Positions 21,738 to 29,993 of a DNA stretch of 33,848 nucleotides are shown here, one piece after another. This DNA is from Spirosoma oryzae. Its GTDB lineage: Bacteria; Bacteroidota; Bacteroidia; Cytophagales; Spirosomataceae. The notes below the pieces were generated by a model that saw nothing but the letters and a program-made list of their open reading frames with translations, had not been told where the DNA came from and ran no database searches. The translations under genes and the position numbers were made by a program. Every line of letters begins with the position of its first letter. Position 1 is the first letter of the stretch. The stretch covers positions 1 through 33,848 of the forward strand of contig NZ_PVTE01000042.1 of assembly GCF_003002825.1 (NCBI RefSeq). Direction: 5' to 3'.

Positions 21738-22988
21738 TCATATTTCAACCTCGGTGTCCTGACCTGTTGTCGGGGCTACTTCTTTACCGTGCAACGCTTC
21801 GATTAATTCTTTTACACGGTACACCGTCTTGTTGTATTTGTTCCCCAACATAATGATGACGTATTCGTCTTTGGGGCTGAACCAGAACATCGTGTTATAC
21901 CCTTTCCACCAACCTGAGTGATAGATAAACTCGGGCTGATCCTTCGCATCAAGCATCATCCGGAATCCGTAGCCGTAGTTCTTCGCCCCCTTCCGCTCGA
22001 AACTGCGCGGAATAAAGGCTTCGGCCATTGTTTTCTTTTGTAAGATACAATTACCGTTCAACGCCCGGTACCAGCGGAACAGATCCCCAATGGTCGAGTA
22101 GATACCTTTGTCGCCGACAACGTCGTCGTAATAATCCTTCGGGATACGACGGTTCCACTGGTATCCCGCCGTTTTATGCTTGTTGAATGCTTCATTTCGG
22201 CTGGTAGCCACAAATGTTTCACGCATTCCCAAGGGCTCCAGAATTGTCTTGTTGATATACGATTCGTAGCTCTGCTTCGTCACCTTTTCGATGATCGATG
22301 CCAGCACCATGTAATTCGTGTTGCTGTAGCTAAATCCGCGACCAGGAATATTATATCGTTGTGGCGTAGGCTTCACCGTTGCGAACCAATGCATGATCGT
22401 CGCATTCGTCGGGTATGGCTTTTCCCGCTTGTAGAAATTGACTTTCATACTATCGTCAAACGCGTAAGCGTAGTTTGGCAACCCACTTCGGTGGCTGAGC
22501 AACTCCCGGACAGAGATTCCATGATAGGGGAAATCAGGATAAAACTTTTGAATGGAATCGTCGAGACTGAGCTTCCCCATCTCGATCAGCTTGAGTGTAC
22601 CGACCGCCGTAAACGTTTTCGAGAGCGACGCGAGTTGAAATTTTGAGTCCTCAACCAGCGTATCCCGTTCCCCCCGTTCGAAGTGCCCCAGCCCAAAGCA
22701 ATTCTTATAGAGAACGATACCTTTCTGAGCGATAAGCACATTTCCGTTGAAGCCTTCGCGTACCTTCTGCCGGATGATGGCTTCAATCTCAGTCGACTTG
22801 TGGTCAGCATCGATTTGCTTGCGAACTGCCTGCTGCTGTTCCGGGCTCAACTTCTGCTCATCGGCGCAGCTTTTCAAGTCTTTGGCCGACTTAGCGATCT
22901 GCTTTTCTGTACTCGATCCACAGGCTCCGACCAGCCCGGCGACGACTAAACTCAGTACCCAACTCCACAAACGACGCGTCTGCCTCAT
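21738..22988 (-). CDS. serine hydrolase, beta-lactamase/PBP class C-like lipoprotein
   Basis: This 416-residue protein has a lipoprotein signal (VVAGLVGAC, lipid-modified C23). The beta-lactamase-related domain shows the SxxK motif S121-L-S-K124 in FQLASLSKTFTAVG, LLSHRSGLPNY, YSNTNYM as the YxN motif near residue 209, and a C-terminal YHSGWWKGYNTMFWF in place of KTG (HSG). This is typical of esterase or peptidase members rather than true beta-lactamases. A charged, helical insert (about residues 26-75) precedes the domain. It would act on the outer side of a membrane on peptidoglycan peptides or esters. It precedes the alpha/beta hydrolase gene. Confidence 0.9.
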   Translation of the reverse strand: MRQTRRLWSWVLSLVVAGLVGACGSSTEKQIAKSAKDLKSCADEQKLSPEQQQAVRKQIDADHKSTEIEAIIRQKVREGFNGNVLIAQKGIVLYKNCFGLGHFERGERDTLVEDSKFQLASLSKTFTAVGTLKLIEMGKLSLDDSIQKFYPDFPYHGISVRELLSHRSGLPNYAYAFDDSMKVNFYKREKPYPTNATIMHWFATVKPTPQRYNIPGRGFSYSNTNYMVLASIIEKVTKQSYESYINKTILEPLGMRETFVATSRNEAFNKHKTAGYQWNRRIPKDYYDDVVGDKGIYSTIGDLFRWYRALNGNCILQKKTMAEAFIPRSFERKGAKNYGYGFRMMLDAKDQPEFIYHSGWWKGYNTMFWFSPKDEYVIIMLGNKYNKTVYRVKELIEALHGKEVAPTTGQDTEVEI

Positions 22989-23097
22989 GCTTACTCACTA
23001 AAATTCGCTACGTGATACCGTAAAAATAGAACGGAGTCCGTATTCTAATCTAGTCCGATCGACAAACATTTTTTTTGCCGTATACCTCGTTCCCCTT

Positions 23098-24624
23098 CTA
23101 CGGCATTCGAAATGGCGATGAGCGCTGATAGTCAGGCTTCTTTTTACCAAGAAAACCGGATTTTCGTAAACTCAGCGATCCCCCAACACTATTTGGTAAC
23201 AGTTCACCCGAATCGACCGCTAGTGCTGCACTCAGTACAGTACCGCCAAATACGTTTACGGGTATACCAGCCGAAATAAACCCGGAAAATTGGCGGGGTT
23301 TGTTTAGAAAAGGAACAGGGTATCTACCTGCGTTAATACTGTACGACGCCTTCGCAATAACGTCTACCGTTCCGAAAAGTAAAGCACTCAAGCCGAGGTG
23401 CGCAGCACTAACGCGGTTGTTGGCGATGCCAAAGTTACCGCGTTGTATTTCCGCAGCAGGTGTCAAAAAGGGTGTACCGATGGTGCGGCCAAAGTAGGTC
23501 CATCCATCGACGAATTGTGCGTGGTTGAAATAGTCGTCTCTTCCCCGTCGCTTCGGATCATCAATCACAAATTCGGGGCCGCCCTGACTTCCTGTAAACA
23601 AATATTCCATAGTAAGCTGGCGCAAAAAGAACGCCTGCCCTACAGCTTGCTTCGTATTCTTCAATCGAATACCATTCAAACCATCTTGAATATTTGTCAG
23701 GTAAAACAATGATCCATCATCATAAGGAAACTGTCGATAGACGAAAAGATTCCAGTCTGCGATAGACATATCTGCGGCAAAATCGACCGAACCGAGGTGA
23801 TTACCTACACGGTTATCTTCGAAAGAAGTTACGTTTGGGTCGTTTGCATCAAACAATCCTCGCTCACCAATAACTACAGCTGGGTAATATTTAAGTGAAG
23901 ATGGCAACTTACCATCGACCGCCACTAATGGCGACAAAACTCCTGGTGCAGCTTTACCAGCCCATATAACCTGATGGTTAAAACCAGCGTATAATCTGAA
24001 GCGCCATGATGGCTTTCCTATTCGACCGTAGACCTGAGTCTGATGAAGGTATGATCCTTTGATCAACCGATCGCTGTTTTCAAACCAGCCGTGAGAATAT
24101 CCAGCGAGGACAGACAGCACGCCCTTTGTGAACGGAATGGCTGTGTACGTTGGTAAGGACAATTGAATTTTTGGAATGGGCAACGCATTACCCGACCACG
24201 CATACGCGCCAGTCGTCAGTAATGTGTCAACGAGCCCAACTACTTCTCGTCGGCGACCGACATATAATTCGAGAGAACCAATTCGGCCTTTTACATACGC
24301 TTCGGGTAACAGGATTTGGTTCGTACTACCGACGTTAGCCACAGCATTGATCGCGTAACCCCAATCGACTCTCCGTCGGTAGCCAGTGCTATCAGCAGCT
24401 CGGTAGTCAGACCATAAGCCAGCGTTTACCCAACCTAAAGGTGACTGTAGCGGGACAACTCCGTATTTGTTTGCCCGTAACCAAAAAGGCGTTTGTGCTG
24501 ATGATCCAAGTACACCCGTTTCTGCCACATAGCTTGTGATGCGCTTAGCTGACTGTCCGTGTGTTAGAAAGGGATTACACCAAAATCCCAATACAAAAAG
24601 AATAATTTGACGCGAAAACGGCAT
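23098..24624 (-). CDS. Wzi-type capsule assembly outer-membrane protein
   Basis: This 508-residue outer-membrane protein is chosen from ATG 24624 (MPFSRQIILFVLGFW, signal peptide ending near THGQS); an upstream in-frame TTG at 24657 is rejected. The mature start SYVAETGVLGSSAQTPFWLRANKYG is characteristic of Bacteroidetes Wzi-like proteins. Further landmarks are ELYVGRRREVVG, GYSHGWFENSD, TMEYLFTGSQGGPEF, and GRDDYFNHAQFVDGWTYFGRTIGTPF. The rest reads as amphipathic beta strands of a barrel. Wzi organises surface attachment of polysaccharide. It lies 33 bp downstream of the WcaJ-like gene, so the two form an export/assembly unit. Confidence 0.88.
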   Translation of the reverse strand: MPFSRQIILFVLGFWCNPFLTHGQSAKRITSYVAETGVLGSSAQTPFWLRANKYGVVPLQSPLGWVNAGLWSDYRAADSTGYRRRVDWGYAINAVANVGSTNQILLPEAYVKGRIGSLELYVGRRREVVGLVDTLLTTGAYAWSGNALPIPKIQLSLPTYTAIPFTKGVLSVLAGYSHGWFENSDRLIKGSYLHQTQVYGRIGKPSWRFRLYAGFNHQVIWAGKAAPGVLSPLVAVDGKLPSSLKYYPAVVIGERGLFDANDPNVTSFEDNRVGNHLGSVDFAADMSIADWNLFVYRQFPYDDGSLFYLTNIQDGLNGIRLKNTKQAVGQAFFLRQLTMEYLFTGSQGGPEFVIDDPKRRGRDDYFNHAQFVDGWTYFGRTIGTPFLTPAAEIQRGNFGIANNRVSAAHLGLSALLFGTVDVIAKASYSINAGRYPVPFLNKPRQFSGFISAGIPVNVFGGTVLSAALAVDSGELLPNSVGGSLSLRKSGFLGKKKPDYQRSSPFRMP

Positions 24625-24657
24625 AGAAAGGAAGGCAAGCCATGTATACAAAACCAA

Positions 24658-26037
24658 CTACTTGCCACGCCCCTGAACCATCACACGAACCGTCAGCATG
24701 ATGATCCACATATCGTAGATGAATGATCGGCGCTCAGGGTATAATAAATCGTAGCGAAGTCGTTCTACCATTTCGTCAATGCTGGCTGCGTAACCAAACT
24801 CAACCTGCCCTATTGACGTTATACCTGGTTTCACCTTCAAAAGATTTTTGTATTCCGGTGCTATCTCAACGATTTGATCGATAAAAAATTGCCGTTCGGG
24901 CCGGGGACCTACCACAGACATATCTCCTTTCAGTACGTTATAGAACTGCGGTAGTTCATCCAAGCGTGTCTGTCGCATGAAGCGCCCCCAAGGCGTGATT
25001 CGGTTATCTTTTGCCCCCGCAGACAACAGCGGACCCGCTATTTCGGCGTCCGTATACATGCTGCGGAACTTATAAATAGTAAATGGCTTACCATCCCGAC
25101 CGATTCGTTCCTGTGCGTACAAGATAGGTCCTTTCGAGGTAGTCTTTGTGATTGCGGCCATCAGTAGTAGCAGGGGAGCGCCACAACCAAGTGCTACCGT
25201 TGAAAAAGCCATATCAAATGCACGCTTCAATACGTTGACCCGGAAATCAAGCAGCATCTGTGAGGATACATTGAGTACGGGAAGAAAGTCGTGGTATTCT
25301 ACTGACGTTCCCTTTGCCAAAAAGCCCCTGAAGTCAATTAGTAGCTTAACCTGATAGTTAGCTGACTCCGCAGACTCCACAATTACACGCAACTGATCGT
25401 TGTTAACGTAAGGCATACAACAGTATACACAGTCAATCTCGTTTTGCTTAATGTGGTACTGTAATTCGGCGTATGACCCTGTTAACAAAGACTGATTTTC
25501 GTCAGTATGATCATCGAAATAACCGCAGAAGTGAAAGCCCATCTCCGGGTGTGCGTCATAGAAGCTGCGAATTGTAGTAGCTAATTTCCCATAACCTACT
25601 ATAGCATACCGCCGATTGTTGTATCCCCGTGTACGATACTCCCTCAAAAAAAGCAAGCTACTCAGCCGAAAGAGCGCAGCTAGACCAACGAATAGTACAT
25701 ACGCGATAAGCAAGTGCTCCCGTGAGTAATAAAATCCTTTAACTGCTACCCAAAAAATAGCGATGACGGCCATGTGAACCCCGACAAGTAATGCCAGTTT
25801 CCTTAACAAATGGTCTAGCTTGAAAAGCTGCCGAGGGTATATATAGGGTTTAAAAACAATAATCTCTACTAACCAGACAAGGTTGAATGCAATCCATAAA
25901 GATTCATATGGAAAGTGGGTAACAGATTGGATATCAGCAAACTTTATCCAATAAGCGCCTACAAAGCCGACGTTTAGACTTAGGAAGTCAACAATGATAT
26001 GCAGCGGGAAGAACAATATGGAATATCTATGTCGCAT
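24658..26037 (-). CDS. undecaprenyl-phosphate sugar phosphotransferase (WcaJ-like)
   Basis: This 459-residue polytopic membrane enzyme starts exopolysaccharide synthesis by moving a hexose-1-phosphate from a UDP-sugar onto undecaprenyl phosphate. Four N-terminal helices lie in residues 5-130, then a Rossmann-like CoA-binding domain (RYAIVGYGKLATTIRSF, FCGYFDD). A further helix (AFDMAFSTVALGCGAPLLLLMAA) leads to the bacterial sugar transferase domain with GPILYAQERIGRDGKPFTIYKFRSM, the catalytic RQTRLDELPQFYNVLKGDMS and VGPRPER. The C-terminus has VKPGITSIGQVEFGYA and YDLLYPERRSFIYDMWIIMLT. It is probably followed in the transcript by wzi. No other glycosyltransferases are complete in the window. 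Confidence 0.93.
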   Translation of the reverse strand: MRHRYSILFFPLHIIVDFLSLNVGFVGAYWIKFADIQSVTHFPYESLWIAFNLVWLVEIIVFKPYIYPRQLFKLDHLLRKLALLVGVHMAVIAIFWVAVKGFYYSREHLLIAYVLFVGLAALFRLSSLLFLREYRTRGYNNRRYAIVGYGKLATTIRSFYDAHPEMGFHFCGYFDDHTDENQSLLTGSYAELQYHIKQNEIDCVYCCMPYVNNDQLRVIVESAESANYQVKLLIDFRGFLAKGTSVEYHDFLPVLNVSSQMLLDFRVNVLKRAFDMAFSTVALGCGAPLLLLMAAITKTTSKGPILYAQERIGRDGKPFTIYKFRSMYTDAEIAGPLLSAGAKDNRITPWGRFMRQTRLDELPQFYNVLKGDMSVVGPRPERQFFIDQIVEIAPEYKNLLKVKPGITSIGQVEFGYAASIDEMVERLRYDLLYPERRSFIYDMWIIMLTVRVMVQGRGK

Positions 26038-26247
26038 AGTTCGTATAAGTCAACACTACCTTCCTTGTCTCAAATAATCGCATACGGAAACAAATAAAAT
26101 ATAGAAATAGTTATATAAATTTATTATTACGCATTGCAAAATACAATAAAGTGCCGTAAAGACTCGATTATATTTTTATCACCATGCAAGAGAATTAGTA
26201 GTCAGCTATGATGCTAGATGTAATTCTCCACGCTTCACACATGTAAC

Positions 26248-26290
26248 AAACAGCATGAGCCCGACTAGTTTGGCCGGGCTCATGCTGTTT
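26248..26290 (-). terminator. hairpin terminator after T9SS protein gene
   Basis: Sixteen-base perfect arms AAACAGCATGAGCCCG and CGGGCTCATGCTGTTT enclose an 11-base loop, starting 8 bases beyond the stop codon at 26299. On the minus strand it ends in GCTGTTTGTT, a weak T-tract. The AT-rich gap 26038-26247 beyond it probably holds the promoter of the WcaJ-like gene; nothing else is seen there. Confidence 0.65.
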
Positions 26291-26298
26291 TACAATCC

Positions 26299-26832
26299 CT
26301 ATTTCTTTACAATTCGACTATTGATTCGTTTTTGATTGCTCTCAACAACGGATAAATAGACTCCGCTTGTCATAGCACCTGCGTCCCACTTAACTTCATG
26401 TTTACCCGCAGTTTGCTCCTGGTCGTCGACAAGGCGGTGAATAAGTTTACCTTGTGAATCTGCTATCCATAAGTTTACCTTTCCATTTGCTGGCAGGTAG
26501 TAACTTATCGTCGTTATTTGTTCAAAGGGGTTGGGGAATGCAGTCAACTCTAGTCCCTTCTCAACGTTGGCGGAAACCGAACGCACGTTAGCAACAAACA
26601 CACTACCCGTCTTCGCTTCGAAACCAGGCAGCAAAACTACTGTTTTGCCGGCTCTATACTCTACACCAACCGATTTTCCGACCTTATTAACAGCTTCAAC
26701 AGTTTCAGTCGCTTCCTGTAGATATTGACCATATTTTTCGTAGTCAAGCCGAATACGAACATGTTGGTTTGCCGTTTGAGAATAAGCCGTTAGGGTCAAG
26801 TAACACCCTATGATGGTAAATAATGCGCGCAT
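26299..26832 (-). CDS. T9SS type A sorting domain-containing protein
   Basis: This small 177-residue secreted protein has a signal peptide (MRALFTIIGCYLTLTAYS). A middle strand-rich segment reads VEYRAGKTVVLLPGFEAKTGSVFVANV, a motif often found just before sorting signals. The C-terminal about 75 residues are a type A sorting domain: LTAFPNPFEQITTISYYLP, VNLWIADSQGKLIHRL and SGVYLSVVESNQKRINSRIVKK. The domain directs export through the type IX system and surface attachment, so the cargo part is only about 70 residues. It begins one base after the stop codon of the upstream repeat protein, so the two are cotranscribed. Confidence 0.87.
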   Translation of the reverse strand: MRALFTIIGCYLTLTAYSQTANQHVRIRLDYEKYGQYLQEATETVEAVNKVGKSVGVEYRAGKTVVLLPGFEAKTGSVFVANVRSVSANVEKGLELTAFPNPFEQITTISYYLPANGKVNLWIADSQGKLIHRLVDDQEQTAGKHEVKWDAGAMTSGVYLSVVESNQKRINSRIVKK

Positions 26833-26833
26833 T

Positions 26834-28522
26834 TTATTTACGTTTAGCAGCTTGCACTTTATTTATACGATGTTCCAACTCATTACTTCTTCTTTTTAAT
26901 TTCTTGTTTTCTTTCTTGAGATCAATCACGTAGAGCGTCAATTCCTCCACCTTCTCCAACAGTTTAGCTTGCATTTGACCAACGTCAACTCCCTTCTCGA
27001 CTACTTCTTGGGCCGAGGGAATACCCGGCAGATGTTTGTTTTTGCTGATAAATCGCTCAACCTGACCCAGCGTCCGCAACCGGTACGAATCCTCAAACAC
27101 CCGGTCTGACCAGTCATCAGTACTTTTGACGGCTACTTTCACTTTTTCAGTCAAAATGCCATCTGACACATATAGTCGGTAGCCGGCCGGTGTGTTCTGT
27201 ACACCTGGCCCGATGACAACCCCGCCAGCATTGGTGTTCTTCAAATGATCGCCCTCCACTGTCCAGTTTACTTCCTCAACTGCAGTACGACCAGAACCGC
27301 TCGCACTACCCAGCACTACGTCACCATTGGCATCAACTGTCAAATATTTTGCCGTGGCTACCGTCACCGGGCTGCTGGACTTAAGGTTGGCCAGTCGTAG
27401 GCCTGAGGTGTTGCTAGCCGCACTGACGATTTCCAGCTTATTATTGGGGGCTGAGGTACCGATGCCCACGTTGACACCGCTGCCAAGCACCAGAGCGTTG
27501 CTAGCCGTCACAATGGCATTGGCTCCGATAGCGATCGCATTTGTCAGCGCCCCCGCGTTACCTCCCCCGGTATTGGCCCCAAAGCCGATAAATACGTTGT
27601 TGTCGCCTGTCTGAACGTTGAAGCCGGCATGAGTACCGATGTATGTGTTCTGGTTGGCATTGTTGTTGAAACCGGCCCCGTCACCGATGGCCATATTATA
27701 GCTCCCGTTTTTATTTAGCCCTCCGGCCACGTTACCCATGAACATGTTGTAGCTGCCGGTGGTATTGTTAGCACCGGCTTGGGGGCCGATGAAGACATTA
27801 TAACCCCCACTTGTGTTGTTAATACCAGCTTGTGCCCCACCCATGAAGTTAGCCGTACCGGTCTGGTTCGCGGCACCGCTTTGGTAACCGATGAAGGTGT
27901 TACTTGCTCCCACGTTGCTAGTGCCTGTGTTTGCCCCTAAAAATGTATTTTGGGTAGCATTACTTCCAGTGGTTCCTGCTAATGAGCCGACATATGTATT
28001 ACCTGTACCAGTAGTGTTACCACTGCCTGCGTCAGCTCCGATGAAAGTGTTATTACTTCCCGTTGAGTTAACGTAGCCAGCTCCACTACCAAAAAAAGAG
28101 TTAAAATTCCCTTGTGTGTTAAAATAGCCGGCTTTGTAACCTGTAAACACATTGTTGTAGCCTGCATTATTAGAGTAGCCTGCGTTAGAGCCAACAAACG
28201 TGTTGTTATTGCCTGTTACATTATTTAGCCCAGATCCATAGCCAATGAACGCGTTGTTCTGACCAGACGAATTCTGATTACCGGCAGAAGCGCCCAAAAA
28301 TACGTTCTGCGTACCTGCCATGTTTTGAACTCCAGCACTTTTCCCTATAAAAAGATTACTGGCGCCACTCATGTTTAAATTTCCGGCTCCAACTCCTACT
28401 AGTGTGTTATCCGACCCCGGTACAGACGAAGCGGGAGACGTTGAAATGTAATTGGTCTGCGCCATTGCAGCACTCCCTATTATCGAAAAAAGTAAAGTTA
28501 CTTTTAGTAATTCTGTCTTCAT
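26834..28522 (-). CDS. 17-residue-repeat surface protein with C-terminal coiled coil (paralog 1)
   Basis: This 562-residue exported protein has signal peptide MKTELLKVTLLFSIIGSAAMAQ. Residues about 39-330 hold seventeen repeats of about 17 residues, N-x-[FY]-[IVL]-G-x-x-[AS]-G-x-x-N-x-[ST]-G-x-x, like trimeric adhesin head or beta-roll repeats. After NVGIGTSAPNNKLEI comes a phage-tail-fibre/S74-like C-terminal region with YRLYVSDGILTEKVKVAV, YRLRTLGQVERFISKNKHLP and the IPSAQEV..KGVDVGQMQAKLLEKVEELTLYV coil, ending in a Lys-rich helix. Bacteroidetes carry many such proteins; an adhesive or structural surface role is inferred. It has neither a T9SS domain nor an intact autoprotease motif that I can see. 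The next gene downstream carries a T9SS domain. Confidence 0.85.
   Translation of the reverse strand: MKTELLKVTLLFSIIGSAAMAQTNYISTSPASSVPGSDNTLVGVGAGNLNMSGASNLFIGKSAGVQNMAGTQNVFLGASAGNQNSSGQNNAFIGYGSGLNNVTGNNNTFVGSNAGYSNNAGYNNVFTGYKAGYFNTQGNFNSFFGSGAGYVNSTGSNNTFIGADAGSGNTTGTGNTYVGSLAGTTGSNATQNTFLGANTGTSNVGASNTFIGYQSGAANQTGTANFMGGAQAGINNTSGGYNVFIGPQAGANNTTGSYNMFMGNVAGGLNKNGSYNMAIGDGAGFNNNANQNTYIGTHAGFNVQTGDNNVFIGFGANTGGGNAGALTNAIAIGANAIVTASNALVLGSGVNVGIGTSAPNNKLEIVSAASNTSGLRLANLKSSSPVTVATAKYLTVDANGDVVLGSASGSGRTAVEEVNWTVEGDHLKNTNAGGVVIGPGVQNTPAGYRLYVSDGILTEKVKVAVKSTDDWSDRVFEDSYRLRTLGQVERFISKNKHLPGIPSAQEVVEKGVDVGQMQAKLLEKVEELTLYVIDLKKENKKLKRRSNELEHRINKVQAAKRK
26937..27901 (-). repeat. 965-bp near-identical block, copy 1
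   Basis: This block within paralog 1 aligns without gaps to 28695-29659 at a constant offset of 1758 bases. By eye I find three substitutions, all clustered near 27627-27631, changing one His codon to Arg and one Thr codon silently. Outside the block the two genes diverge abruptly on both sides. Confidence 0.92.
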
Positions 28523-28560
28523 CGTTGTTGTGACTATCTATAGTTTACGGATTGAAGTGA

Positions 28561-28568
28561 CAAATATG
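28561..28568 (-). promoter_or_regulatory. candidate -7 box for repeat-protein paralog 1
   Basis: On the minus strand CATATTTG is one mismatch from TAnnTTTG, 38 bases before the ATG. The other paralog has the similar GATATTTG upstream. Confidence 0.3.
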
Positions 28569-28609
28569 ATGCCTAGCGACCTTTACTCTCATTCACCTCA
28601 AAATTAAAT

Positions 28610-29860
28610 TTATCTCGATTTCCTTTTCCCATTAATGTCTCTAATCATTTGTTTTAAATGCTCGATTTCCTTTTGCTGTCTTATAGTATAAAGAGTCAAT
28701 TCCTCCACCTTCTCCAACAGTTTAGCTTGCATTTGACCAACGTCAACTCCCTTCTCGACTACTTCTTGGGCCGAGGGAATACCCGGCAGATGTTTGTTTT
28801 TGCTGATAAATCGCTCAACCTGACCCAGCGTCCGCAACCGGTACGAATCCTCAAACACCCGGTCTGACCAGTCATCAGTACTTTTGACGGCTACTTTCAC
28901 TTTTTCAGTCAAAATGCCATCTGACACATATAGTCGGTAGCCGGCCGGTGTGTTCTGTACACCTGGCCCGATGACAACCCCGCCAGCATTGGTGTTCTTC
29001 AAATGATCGCCCTCCACTGTCCAGTTTACTTCCTCAACTGCAGTACGACCAGAACCGCTCGCACTACCCAGCACTACGTCACCATTGGCATCAACTGTCA
29101 AATATTTTGCCGTGGCTACCGTCACCGGGCTGCTGGACTTAAGGTTGGCCAGTCGTAGGCCTGAGGTGTTGCTAGCCGCACTGACGATTTCCAGCTTATT
29201 ATTGGGGGCTGAGGTACCGATGCCCACGTTGACACCGCTGCCAAGCACCAGAGCGTTGCTAGCCGTCACAATGGCATTGGCTCCGATAGCGATCGCATTT
29301 GTCAGCGCCCCCGCGTTACCTCCCCCGGTATTGGCCCCAAAGCCGATAAATACGTTGTTGTCGCCTGTCTGAACGTTGAAGCCGGCGCGGGTACCGATGT
29401 ATGTGTTCTGGTTGGCATTGTTGTTGAAACCGGCCCCGTCACCGATGGCCATATTATAGCTCCCGTTTTTATTTAGCCCTCCGGCCACGTTACCCATGAA
29501 CATGTTGTAGCTGCCGGTGGTATTGTTAGCACCGGCTTGGGGGCCGATGAAGACATTATAACCCCCACTTGTGTTGTTAATACCAGCTTGTGCCCCACCC
29601 ATGAAGTTAGCCGTACCGGTCTGGTTCGCGGCACCGCTTTGGTAACCGATGAAGGTGTTGGAACCGGCCGAAGTATTCGTTTTTCCAGATTGATATCCAA
29701 TAAATACGTTGCTGGAACCTGTATTCTGTAAGCCAGTTTGTGGGCCCAGTAAGACGTTCTGGTTTGTCATAGAAACGTTGTTCTGAGAGAGACAGACCTG
29801 GTATTGAATCAAAAAGAATATACTTATGAAAAATGCCGTCTTCTGTAGTTGTTTACACAT
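28610..29860 (-). CDS. 17-residue-repeat surface protein with C-terminal coiled coil (paralog 2)
   Basis: This 416-residue paralog of the next gene has its own signal peptide (MCKQLQKTAFFISIFFLIQYQVCLSQ). It has nine repeats instead of seventeen, starting NVLLGPQTGLQNTGSS. From the third repeat (NTFIGYQSGAANQTG) to KVEELTLY it is the same protein except for one His/Arg change. The final helix differs (TIRQQKEIEHLKQMIRDING then Lys/Arg). The common middle includes the GIGTSAPNNKLEI linker and the LGQVERFISKNKHLPGIP region of tail-fibre-like proteins. It is separated from paralog 1 by 87 bp with its own candidate promoter, so the pair may be expressed independently. A surface adhesive role is inferred. 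Confidence 0.85.
   Translation of the reverse strand: MCKQLQKTAFFISIFFLIQYQVCLSQNNVSMTNQNVLLGPQTGLQNTGSSNVFIGYQSGKTNTSAGSNTFIGYQSGAANQTGTANFMGGAQAGINNTSGGYNVFIGPQAGANNTTGSYNMFMGNVAGGLNKNGSYNMAIGDGAGFNNNANQNTYIGTRAGFNVQTGDNNVFIGFGANTGGGNAGALTNAIAIGANAIVTASNALVLGSGVNVGIGTSAPNNKLEIVSAASNTSGLRLANLKSSSPVTVATAKYLTVDANGDVVLGSASGSGRTAVEEVNWTVEGDHLKNTNAGGVVIGPGVQNTPAGYRLYVSDGILTEKVKVAVKSTDDWSDRVFEDSYRLRTLGQVERFISKNKHLPGIPSAQEVVEKGVDVGQMQAKLLEKVEELTLYTIRQQKEIEHLKQMIRDINGKRKSR
28695..29659 (-). repeat. 965-bp near-identical block, copy 2
   Basis: This is the partner of 26937-27901. It is in the same orientation, so recombination between the copies could delete or amplify the 1758-bp unit. Confidence 0.92.
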
Positions 29861-29948
29861 GAGTTTGTATATGAAAAGTCGTTCGTGGCTCGCCTAGATC
29901 AATTTGAAGTCAATATACTGCATGGTCATTAAATATACCCCTTTAATA

Positions 29949-29956
29949 CAAATATC
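29949..29956 (-). promoter_or_regulatory. candidate -7 box for repeat-protein paralog 2
   Basis: On the minus strand GATATTTG is one mismatch from TAnnTTTG. The leader would be about 80 nt. It lies in the 133-bp gap before the gene, which shows no terminator for the GH99-like gene. Confidence 0.3.
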
Positions 29957-29993
29957 CTTTGTCAACAACCTCAATGCCAATCATCCTATACTA

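Noticed and set aside
21738..22988. Antibiotic-resistance beta-lactamase
   Set aside because: The protein has SxxK and YxN but HSG instead of KTG and an extra helical insert, which fits esterase or peptidase relatives; resistance cannot be claimed.
26937..29659. CRISPR-like periodicity from the 51-base coding repeats
   Set aside because: The units are degenerate, contiguous, in frame, and encode the Asn/Gly-rich protein motif; there are no unique spacers.
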